IMG/VR virus record: IMGVR_UViG_3300018062_000001
Location: 1 to 51,289 of that record
Length of the DNA: 51,289 nt
Direction: 5' to 3' (one strand)
DNA from: a virus
Position numbers and translations under genes: made by a program. The notes under the pieces are model-generated. The model was given only the letters and a program-made list of their open reading frames with translations. It was not told the DNA's origin and did not search any database. This document shows positions 22,030 to 29,841 of the stretch, piece after piece; position 1 is the stretch's first letter; each line of letters begins with the position of its first letter.

Positions 22030-23537
22030 TATTTATTCTCCTTTTCTAATTGTTCCAATTTTTGTTTTTCTAATTCATATTCATTATTAGCTTTATCAAC
22101 TTGGATTTTAAATATATTATATGCAGCCTTTGTAGCAGCAGGAAGATTTTTACCTTGTGCTCTTATATAACTTTCATAAGCCTCAACACCTTCTGTAGAT
22201 GTTATAATACGAGCAGCGGTATTTAAAACTCCTGCTTCTAATGCAATCTTTCCCATACCACCAGCAGACATGGCACCTCTAAATGGACCAAGAACAAATA
22301 CAAGATTCATAAAACGACCAACAAAAGAACTTTGATCACCAGTAGTATGAGCAATAAGTTTCTCAAATTTTTCTATAGCCTCATATTGCTTTGAAGTAAA
22401 TATTGTTTTAAGTCTATCTTCTCCAATCTTATCAAGAGCAGCAGTAAATCTTTTTCCAAGAAATCTTTCAGATAATTCAGGTGCTCTTTTAAGTGTTGGG
22501 TCTTTGCTTCCTCTTAAAGTTTGTTCTATAACATCATATACTATTCTTGTTCTAGCAGCTTCTATAGCATGAAATTGATCTGTACCAGAAAATAATTTAA
22601 TTAAATCTCTAATTTCCTCATGTCCGAATTTGGGACTAACTAAAGCTCCAGATAATTGTTCTACATTTTTAGACTTCATTATTGTACCAAGAAGTCCTTT
22701 TGCAAATGGTTTCTCTACATATTTTTCAAGCATAGCTGCTGCATTCTGCGGAGACATTTTACTTAATTGTGGAGCTAATTTAGCAATGGCAGCTTTCTTA
22801 GCAGCTTTAGTCGCATCTTGTAATAATACTCCAAACTCTTCTGGAGTTCCTTTAAATTTTGATAAAGCATTTGCAATGGTTTCAGCACCTTTAGTAATTG
22901 CCTCTGCCTGACCAGTATAAAATTCTTTCATTTTTCCAGCAGAAGGAATTAGATTAGTCATTAACTGTTCAAAATAACGAGAAAGACCACCATTCACTTC
23001 ACTTGGTAATAAAGGAATTTTTATTTTACTAAGAACTTTTCCAGTTCCAACTGTAAATTCTTGAGCATGTGGTATTTTAGAAAGTAATTTTAAAATAGCA
23101 GAACCAACAGGTTCAGCTTCTGTAATACCAATTTTCTCAAGACCACCACCCATCGCTATTAAACCACCTTCCGTAAGCCATTTAGATTCTTTTCCAAGAT
23201 AATCTTTTTGTATTTTTTGCCAATCTTCTTTAGTTAGTTTCGCAGCATCTTCTTTAGAAATATTTAAAAATTCATGTGGCTGTCTTTGTAAAGCAGAAGA
23301 TACAATTCGTTGACGAACTTGATTTTCTGCTAGTTTAGCATTATTAGGTAGTTTAGTTTGTTTTGATTCTGTAGTAATTATAGAGTCTTGTTTTTTAATT
23401 CCTTTCTTATTAAACCAATCTTTAGCTTGTTGAACAGTTGTTCCTGATTTAAAAGTATATAATTTTCCATCTGGTCCTATACCTTTAAGTGGTTTAGTAG
23501 GGTCGGGAGCAGTTATTTGTTGTATTCCATTTGACAT
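22029..23537 (-). CDS. Putative internal virion/ejection protein
   Basis: This is a 502-residue, Ala/Lys-rich, mostly helical protein. GIGPDGKLYTFKSGTTVQQA then KDWFNKKG near the N-terminus resembles a small domain seen at the start of large podovirus internal proteins. MNLVFVLGPFRGAMSAGGMG is a hydrophobic helix and the C-terminus is coiled coil (ELEKQKLEQLEKENK). It lies with two other helical genes downstream of the tail genes, the usual place for DNA ejection proteins. No transglycosylase motif is visible. Confidence 0.55.
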   Translation of the reverse strand: MSNGIQQITAPDPTKPLKGIGPDGKLYTFKSGTTVQQAKDWFNKKGIKKQDSIITTESKQTKLPNNAKLAENQVRQRIVSSALQRQPHEFLNISKEDAAKLTKEDWQKIQKDYLGKESKWLTEGGLIAMGGGLEKIGITEAEPVGSAILKLLSKIPHAQEFTVGTGKVLSKIKIPLLPSEVNGGLSRYFEQLMTNLIPSAGKMKEFYTGQAEAITKGAETIANALSKFKGTPEEFGVLLQDATKAAKKAAIAKLAPQLSKMSPQNAAAMLEKYVEKPFAKGLLGTIMKSKNVEQLSGALVSPKFGHEEIRDLIKLFSGTDQFHAIEAARTRIVYDVIEQTLRGSKDPTLKRAPELSERFLGKRFTAALDKIGEDRLKTIFTSKQYEAIEKFEKLIAHTTGDQSSFVGRFMNLVFVLGPFRGAMSAGGMGKIALEAGVLNTAARIITSTEGVEAYESYIRAQGKNLPAATKAAYNIFKIQVDKANNEYELEKQKLEQLEKENK

Positions 23538-23549
23538 AAAAATATTAAA

Positions 23550-24896
23550 CTATTGAGGCGTAGCCTCTTCACTAAAATTAAAATTAATATCTCCACCAGT
23601 ATTTATAGGAGTGGTATCTTTTTCAGTATCTATTGGAGCAGTATCACTTCCAGTATCAGGAGTCTGAATATTTGATAAAGCACCAACAGCTCCTTTTAAC
23701 ATACCAGAAGCATCCATATATTTAATTTGACTTTGTACATTTTGCCATGCTTTACTTTGAATTTCTAAATCTTGCTGTGCTTTCATCATCTGTAATTGTA
23801 AATCTTTTATCTGAGCACTAGGCATTCCACCTTTTTTAAAATCAAACCAACCTGGATTACTTTCTATATCTTTACTTAATTTTTCAATTAAATCTTGATC
23901 TGTTTTAATTTTATTTTGAATTTCTGTAGCATTTTGATGCACAGATTTTATTAATTCAGATGCACCTTTTACATCTGTTAATTTATTAATTGCATCTACT
24001 CTTAATTTAACAGCTTGAAACATTCTATCCGCACGATATTTTATTCCCTGTAAAGTTAATTGAGCACGATCTTGCAAAGACATATCTCGTTCAATAGCGG
24101 AAGCAACTTGAGCATCAACTCCATATTTTTTAGACTCTGCGATTAATTTAGCAGCATCTGCAATAGCCGTTGTTCTTGCTTGATAATCCTTAGATTTTTG
24201 AACAGCTTCTTTAGATTTTTGAAGTGATTCTAATACTTTATTTGCTTCTGGCAAAATCTTTGCTTGTATTAACTGAGCACGCAAAGCAAGTCTTGGATCA
24301 ATTTGTTGTCTCTGTGGCATTTGTCCAAGTATTCTTTGTGCATTAGGATTTAATGGAGTTTCTCCCTTTTGTTGTTTTTGTGCGAATGTCTTATACGCAT
24401 TGAATAATGCTTGATTCTCAAGTTTATTTTTCCCACCACCGAGTAAATCAATATTGAATGCTTTAGCAATAAGTTTCGATTTCTTTGGGTCTTTTGTAAT
24501 ATCATTTATAATCTCAGCATTTTTTTGATATGCCTCTTTATTTCCTGCTGTCTGTGCTTCTTGCATTCCCTGCCATGCAGATATTAATCTTTCAATATCC
24601 ATCTCAAGAGCACGTTGTTTTTTCTGTTGAATATAACTCGTACCACTTTTTACCATTTCTGCTATACCACTAAATATTCTTTGTCTATCATATCTTTTTC
24701 TTTCACCAGTAGTTGCAAAACTACCCCGACCGGGAGGATTTTGTTGTATTAAATTTTGTATTGGTGGTGGTTGATACATTACTGGCATTTTAGGTTGTTG
24801 CATTTGTGGTGCAAAACTAATAGCACTAGATAAATCTTGTTGTAAAGCACTACTAGCACCAAGAGCAAGAGAAGTATCAGTATTTCCATTTGCCAT
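23550..24896 (-). CDS. Coiled-coil virion-associated protein
   Basis: This is a 448-residue, Gln/Lys/Ala-rich protein with long heptad-like helices (ATEIQNKIKTDQDLIEKLSK; AQIKDLQLQMMKAQQDLEIQ). A Pro/Gln-rich N-terminal part precedes them (PQMQQPKMPVMYQPPPIQNL). The tail is acidic with TDTEKD-type repeats. By composition and position it is a second internal or ejection protein. No catalytic motif was found. Confidence 0.55.
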   Translation of the reverse strand: MANGNTDTSLALGASSALQQDLSSAISFAPQMQQPKMPVMYQPPPIQNLIQQNPPGRGSFATTGERKRYDRQRIFSGIAEMVKSGTSYIQQKKQRALEMDIERLISAWQGMQEAQTAGNKEAYQKNAEIINDITKDPKKSKLIAKAFNIDLLGGGKNKLENQALFNAYKTFAQKQQKGETPLNPNAQRILGQMPQRQQIDPRLALRAQLIQAKILPEANKVLESLQKSKEAVQKSKDYQARTTAIADAAKLIAESKKYGVDAQVASAIERDMSLQDRAQLTLQGIKYRADRMFQAVKLRVDAINKLTDVKGASELIKSVHQNATEIQNKIKTDQDLIEKLSKDIESNPGWFDFKKGGMPSAQIKDLQLQMMKAQQDLEIQSKAWQNVQSQIKYMDASGMLKGAVGALSNIQTPDTGSDTAPIDTEKDTTPINTGGDINFNFSEEATPQ

Positions 24897-24909
24897 ATAA
24901 AATCCTATT

Positions 24910-25872
24910 TTATTGTGGTGCCTGTCCCGTTATCCAAGGTACTAAATTTGCATTATCTGGAACATCACCATAAATATATGGTGCTAATGAGGCAGGATCA
25001 AGTGGAGAACCACCTAAATCAGCACCAGCACTAATTGACTGAACATCTGGAAACCAAGACTCAGCAGAATAGTCTGGAGTATATCCTAAATTATTTTGTA
25101 AATTTCCATATGTTTGTGTACCAGCAGATAATCCTAAATTAGTTAATGCACCTAAAGAACTACCACCACCACCTTGCATATTTGAACCAGCTATTGTTCC
25201 TATTCCGGCACCTATTAACGGAATAGTAGCACCACCAGTAAAGGGAGCAGCAATAGCACCGCCAGCTACCTCAAGACCACCTAATATATCTCCTAAAATC
25301 CCACCACCACTAGCTTTTTCAGCATGAAGAGTTGGAAGAATACTTTGCAATAATCCTAATTGTTCTTGCTGTGAAGTTAAAAACATATTTGCAAGAGTCT
25401 GTTGTTCTTCAAGACCAAATTGACTTGCATAATTTCCTAATCCCAATGCAGCCGCACTTCCAAATCTTGAACCTTCAGCACCAAAAGCATTCTCAATACC
25501 AGCAACTCCTTGATTATATGCAGGTTGCATAGCATTAAGAAATGCAGAAGCAACAGAGGGATTAAATAAACCACCCTGTAATATATTCCAAAGAAGTCCT
25601 GCTGTTCCACTACCGAAAGCATTAGATAAACTTTTATAGAATTGATCTCCACTACCAGGACCATAACCTGCTGTAAATGGGAAACCACTTGACATTCCAG
25701 ATAAACTTGTTCCACCAAAAACAGGAGCATTAGCACTAGGAGTAGTAATACCAAATAAATTAGATTGTGGTGTCCCACCAGATGTAGAAGGTGGATTACC
25801 AACATTACCCGGTGTTGGTAAAGGCTGTGGAGCATTATTTCCACCAAATGCAAATATAGGAGAAGTTGCCAT
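24910..25872 (-). CDS. Gly/Ala-rich ejection-type protein
   Basis: This is a 320-residue protein. The N-terminus is Pro/Gly/Ser-rich. The middle has QPAYNQGVAGIENAFGAEGS and QFGLEEQQTLANMFLTSQQE, typical of small podovirus ejection proteins. GGLEVAGGAIAAPFTGGATI PLIGAGIGTIAG is a glycine-zipper hydrophobic region that could insert in the host membrane. With the next two genes downstream it would form the DNA-delivery set. Homology is inferred from pattern, not from a search. Confidence 0.6.
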   Translation of the reverse strand: MATSPIFAFGGNNAPQPLPTPGNVGNPPSTSGGTPQSNLFGITTPSANAPVFGGTSLSGMSSGFPFTAGYGPGSGDQFYKSLSNAFGSGTAGLLWNILQGGLFNPSVASAFLNAMQPAYNQGVAGIENAFGAEGSRFGSAAALGLGNYASQFGLEEQQTLANMFLTSQQEQLGLLQSILPTLHAEKASGGGILGDILGGLEVAGGAIAAPFTGGATIPLIGAGIGTIAGSNMQGGGGSSLGALTNLGLSAGTQTYGNLQNNLGYTPDYSAESWFPDVQSISAGADLGGSPLDPASLAPYIYGDVPDNANLVPWITGQAPQ

Positions 25873-25893
25873 AAAAATCCTTTTTAATCAACT

Positions 25894-26688
25894 CTAGGTA
25901 TATCTACGAACAACTGGTAATAATCTACGCTCATTATATGACATCATTCTTTCTTGTTGAGATTTTCTTGCCATTATAAGTCCCGGTATTTCATTACCAT
26001 ATTTATCTTTATATCCAAATAATTTTTGATGATATTTCATTCCTAAATCTGTCATACCTAATTGATCGCAAAGTTTTTCAGCAGTTGCATATTCTAATAT
26101 ATCTTGCCAGTCAATAGGCATAAATATTACTTGTTGTGCTAATAAATTATTATAATTACTATTTTGACTACTTAAATTAGCATCTGGAAATGGATGTTGT
26201 CTCTGATAACGCATTTGACAGGCATATGGATTATTTGGCATATTACCAACAATAATTACACCATTATTACGAGGTGTTCCATGAATACAATATACAGATG
26301 GTATTCCTTGTATTTTTGACATTGGCTCAACAACTCTAAGAGAGCGAGCCTTCATTTCCATTCCCATACTAACACCAGGAGTTACTACTCCAGATTGGTC
26401 ATAATAAACAAACCAAGATGTTATAAAAGTAAGAGCAACATCAGTATTTTCTATAAATGGATTCCCTGATATACCTAAAGGATCATATCCATTTAAGGGG
26501 TATTCTGCTATAGCATTTGGAGCAGATACAAAATTAGTTATAGCTCCAGTAATTTTTAATTCTTCAAATTCATAATTTTCTGTTAAATCAAGTATTGCAG
26601 CCTTCGCAGCAAATGGTATAGATGGAATAATATCATCTCGACCACGAAGTTTATTTACAACACCTTGATATAAATCTTGTATAATCAC
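25894..26688 (-). CDS. Head-to-tail connector/adaptor-like protein
   Basis: This 264-residue protein begins IIQDLYQGVVNKLRGRDDII then PSIPFAAKAAILDLTENYEF, like podovirus adaptor or tail-tubular proteins that open with a helical bundle. CQMRYQRQHPFPDANLSSQN and AEKLCDQLGMTDLGMKYHQK follow. The tail is basic (RKSQQERMMSYNERRLLPVV). The neighbouring stabilisation-like gene at 28090 supports a podovirus-like connector. It overlaps the upstream gene by one base. Confidence 0.6.
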   Translation of the reverse strand: MIIQDLYQGVVNKLRGRDDIIPSIPFAAKAAILDLTENYEFEELKITGAITNFVSAPNAIAEYPLNGYDPLGISGNPFIENTDVALTFITSWFVYYDQSGVVTPGVSMGMEMKARSLRVVEPMSKIQGIPSVYCIHGTPRNNGVIIVGNMPNNPYACQMRYQRQHPFPDANLSSQNSNYNNLLAQQVIFMPIDWQDILEYATAEKLCDQLGMTDLGMKYHQKLFGYKDKYGNEIPGLIMARKSQQERMMSYNERRLLPVVRRYT

Positions 26689-27095
26689 TAAATTCCACCA
26701 ATAAAAAATTCAACTAAAGCATTAGCAGCAGAAGGTGTTAATGTTAATGCTGATATACCAGGGGTATTACCAGAAGGATTTGTCCAAAATATAATTTGAT
26801 CCCCACTATTTAAAACTATAACAGTAGCAGAAGCTCCTCCATTTGGAGTCCAAGTTACAGTAACAGTTTTATTATTTGGATCAACATTTTTTATATATAC
26901 TTCCGCAGCTATTCCAGATGGAGTAGAAATAGCAATAACATTAGCACCAGCACTTAAATTGTGGTATCTTTCTAATTTTGCAATAGCACTATCAAAAGCA
27001 GGATTTCCAGTTCCAAAATTAATAGGAACATTTCCTGTTGTATCATCAGTAGCTACTATAGTTGCAATAAAAGCATTATTAGTATTTTGTCCCAT
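26688..27095 (-). CDS. Beta-rich minor virion protein
   Basis: This 135-residue protein is composed of short strands (VPINFGTGNPAFDSAIAKLE; KTVTVTWTPNGGASATVIVL; GDQIIFWTNPSG), an Ig-like or decoration-like fold. No Cys. It sits between connector-type genes. Function unknown. Confidence 0.5.
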   Translation of the reverse strand: MGQNTNNAFIATIVATDDTTGNVPINFGTGNPAFDSAIAKLERYHNLSAGANVIAISTPSGIAAEVYIKNVDPNNKTVTVTWTPNGGASATVIVLNSGDQIIFWTNPSGNTPGISALTLTPSAANALVEFFIGGI

Positions 27096-27108
27096 TTCAT
27101 TATCCTAG

Positions 27109-27486
27109 TTAATGAATATGTAAAATAAGTTTTGCATTATTTCCAGAAAATTTTATAAATATTTGTGTTTTAGTCCATGTAGTACCACTATCATACCAAA
27201 CACCAGATACATTAGAATATTTTAAATCAATTCCCATTGGTACTCTTCCTAAATTATGTATAACTATAAATTGTGTATTAGCACTTCCGCTATTAGGAAT
27301 CATTACTAATACACCATCTATATTATCACAATGTTTTGGACGAGTTTGAAAGCCTCCGGCTATTAATATAGTATCTGGAACTCCAAAACTAATTCCACCA
27401 TTTATAGCTTTCTCAACATCTTGATGAAATTTAAAACGTTCTTGTATACTTTGTATAAATGAATATGCAAGATGCCTTACTTGCAT
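27109..27486 (-). CDS. Hypothetical virion-region protein
   Basis: This is a 125-residue protein. A helical start (RHLAYSFIQSIQERFKFHQD) leads to a beta domain (FIVIHNLGRVPMGIDLKYSN; TKTQIFIKFSGNNAKLILHI). The phrase VIHNLGRVPMGI resembles the HNLGR/P motif of phage fibre-associated small proteins. Its ATG overlaps the upstream TAA by one base. Confidence 0.55.
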   Translation of the reverse strand: MQVRHLAYSFIQSIQERFKFHQDVEKAINGGISFGVPDTILIAGGFQTRPKHCDNIDGVLVMIPNSGSANTQFIVIHNLGRVPMGIDLKYSNVSGVWYDSGTTWTKTQIFIKFSGNNAKLILHIH

Positions 27487-28088
27487 TATGCACCCTTTTC
27501 TTTTTCATCAGCATTACCAATTAATAGAACACTTATTATTGATAACGGTCCCGCGTTTGCATTTACATAGAACCATACTTGAGGTCTTTCACCAGAATTT
27601 GCAATATTAAAATCTATTGTATATAATTTTTTATCAGGATTATTAGTTCCTAGTGTTAAAGTTTTTGAAACTGTTTTATATGTTCCTTGTTGTATAGTTA
27701 CCTTATTACCAGAAACTTGTGTAACTCCTCTACGAAATACAGTTAAATTAAATGTAACAGTTACTAAACCTATATTTCTATATATTACTATTAATTTATG
27801 ATTTGTAACAGCATATGTTGTTTTTATATTTTCTTGTCTAAAATAATATATTGCATTTTCTTCACAATTAAAATTTGTTGGATCACGTTTTTCAACATAA
27901 AATCTATTAGTTATAGTATTTTGTATTGGTACTATTAAAGCACCAAGAGCACCTGTTAAGCCTCCAACACTTGTATATAACCCAGGTGATATTTGTGTTG
28001 GACTACCTTTAGGTGTTTTGTTCCCTGTTGGATGTATAACAGGCGGTGTAAATATTGGACCACCACCTAAAGGTATATATTTTATCAT
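27486..28088 (-). CDS. Hypothetical beta-rich virion protein
   Basis: This is a 200-residue protein with a Pro/Gly N-terminus (GGGPIFTPPVIHPTGNKTPK) and long beta stretches (KLIVIYRNIGLVTVTFNLTV; TQVSGNKVTIQQGTYKTVSK). It is translationally linked to the gene downstream. Likely a minor tail protein; no family recognised. Confidence 0.5.
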   Translation of the reverse strand: MIKYIPLGGGPIFTPPVIHPTGNKTPKGSPTQISPGLYTSVGGLTGALGALIVPIQNTITNRFYVEKRDPTNFNCEENAIYYFRQENIKTTYAVTNHKLIVIYRNIGLVTVTFNLTVFRRGVTQVSGNKVTIQQGTYKTVSKTLTLGTNNPDKKLYTIDFNIANSGERPQVWFYVNANAGPLSIISVLLIGNADEKEKGA

Positions 28089-28089
28089 A

Positions 28090-29448
28090 TTAAGATATAG
28101 CTATAAAATTTGGTCTACCTGTTGGTATTCTGTTTGTTAAAAAATCATGTTGCCAACTTTTATCTTTTATACTATAACGCCAAATACTTGTATTATTACC
28201 AATGGGAATCATTAATTCATATACTAAATAAACATAATTTCTTTGATATATAGGATATATAGTAGCAATAGGTGTACTTGTTGCATTATTTATATCATTA
28301 AAAATTGCTGTTAAAGCATTCCCACCTATTTCTTTAAACCCACCTAATGATACTTCATATATTTCATCAATACTTATGAAAATACCTATCGGACCATATC
28401 CAGCTATACTGAATGGAAAAACATTACCAATTCCATGATCTGATGCCCATAAATGATTAAAGTTAAATGGACTAGTACCACTTGATGTATTAATACTCAT
28501 CTCAGTGATACCATTTATTCTAAATATAAAACCAGTAGCACCAATAAATAAATCACCAGTTATACTGTCTGGAGTTTCTAATAAATCTTCATAACCAGCA
28601 CCTATATTTACATTTGGGTCCCATATATTAGGAATCCCTGCTGGACTCCAACGAACTCTTTGTGAAAAATTCTGATATGAATTACTAGTACCCTCTAATG
28701 TATTAAGCATTATAAGATGAGTGCCAAGTTCACCTAAAAAATAAGCTCCACAAAATATTCCATTAGTAGCATCTACTATTGCTGTGCTTTGAAGCCCACC
28801 AGAATATATTTGTGGTTTACCATTTTCAGTCCATTGTAATGATCCACTTCCATCATTTGTAATTGCTCCTATTGTATTTCCCCAAGATGGAGCAGAATCT
28901 CCACTAATACCAGCTTGTGTTACTATTTGCCAATTTCCATTAGAATCTACTATCTGATTACCAATATAATAATTATTATCAGCTTGCCAAGGATTTAATT
29001 TATTACTTACAGTAATACCATCCCATACCCATAAATTATTATCACCGTTAGAAAAATAGAACTTATTTAAAAATGTACATACTGCTGTAGGATAGCAGCC
29101 ACCGGGAAGATTTTTATATGATCCTATAAGACTCCAAACTAAATTAGATTTATTTGAATTATTTTTCCACCCCGGATTGAGACTCCATAATCCAGTACAA
29201 GATGTTGCTACAGTATGAATAATACCATTAGAATCCATAAATGTAAAAATACCATCTATATCTTCACCATCTGGAGTTCCAGGTAAATAAAAACTTTGTT
29301 TAGGCCTTGTTCTTATTTCTCCTTCTTTTAAAATAAAATTCTGGAATGATGGTGAGGCTTCTAATGGTATATAATTCTCTGGAAGGGAAGAATCTATTCC
29401 CTTCCAAGGACCATGATACTCAACTTCAAAATATGTATCTTTAGCCAT
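28090..29448 (-). CDS. Tail/head stabilisation-like protein
   Basis: This is a 452-residue protein. Near the N-terminus, HGPWKGIDSSLPENYIPLEA and SPSFQNFILKEGEIRTRPKQ follow the opening typical of phage stabilisation or tail-hub-plug proteins (gene context of P22 gp10-like proteins). Repeated Trp/Gly beta segments (NNLWVWDGITVSNK; TIYPIYQRNYVYLVYELMIP; SIWRYSIKDKSWQHDF) suggest a beta-propeller-like body. This supports a short-tailed virion. The assignment is by pattern and position. Confidence 0.6.
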   Translation of the reverse strand: MAKDTYFEVEYHGPWKGIDSSLPENYIPLEASPSFQNFILKEGEIRTRPKQSFYLPGTPDGEDIDGIFTFMDSNGIIHTVATSCTGLWSLNPGWKNNSNKSNLVWSLIGSYKNLPGGCYPTAVCTFLNKFYFSNGDNNLWVWDGITVSNKLNPWQADNNYYIGNQIVDSNGNWQIVTQAGISGDSAPSWGNTIGAITNDGSGSLQWTENGKPQIYSGGLQSTAIVDATNGIFCGAYFLGELGTHLIMLNTLEGTSNSYQNFSQRVRWSPAGIPNIWDPNVNIGAGYEDLLETPDSITGDLFIGATGFIFRINGITEMSINTSSGTSPFNFNHLWASDHGIGNVFPFSIAGYGPIGIFISIDEIYEVSLGGFKEIGGNALTAIFNDINNATSTPIATIYPIYQRNYVYLVYELMIPIGNNTSIWRYSIKDKSWQHDFLTNRIPTGRPNFIAIS

Positions 29449-29841
29449 TTAATATTCTACTATTTTATATCTATCCGGTTTTATTCTTGAATTATTAAAA
29501 TCAATTACTACTAAAGTATTTGAATATAAAGAATATAAATGATTGTGTTTTCCTGCATATATAGCATTTGCCGGAACAATACACACACCACCACCTAGCA
29601 TTGATACCCTTTGCAAACAACCCATTATACCACTTGTATAACCACCGATAGGATCATCATCTTCTAATACTAATTTAAACTTTGGAAAATAATTTGGTTT
29701 AGCAATAATAACATTATGTTTAATATCAGTATAATAAAATGAATGTATTGGCGGTCTAAAGCACCAACTAAAATATAATATAATTAATATCAAAAAATAC
29801 TTTATTAAATTTTTTAATATTTTTACGGTGTTTGATAACAT
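29449..29841 (-). CDS. Membrane-anchored hypothetical protein
   Basis: This 130-residue protein has an N-terminal membrane segment (YFLILIILYFSWCF, about 15-28). A small mixed domain follows (GIMGCLQRVSMLGGGVCIVP). It overlaps the upstream spike gene by 19 bases. Possibly an anchored periplasm-facing protein; function unknown. Confidence 0.5.
   Translation of the reverse strand: MLSNTVKILKNLIKYFLILIILYFSWCFRPPIHSFYYTDIKHNVIIAKPNYFPKFKLVLEDDDPIGGYTSGIMGCLQRVSMLGGGVCIVPANAIYAGKHNHLYSLYSNTLVVIDFNNSRIKPDRYKIVEY

Noticed and set aside
25437-25853. 138-codon Leu/Val/His-rich minus-strand frame
   Set aside because: It is an out-of-frame shadow of the Gly/Ala-rich ejection-type gene.
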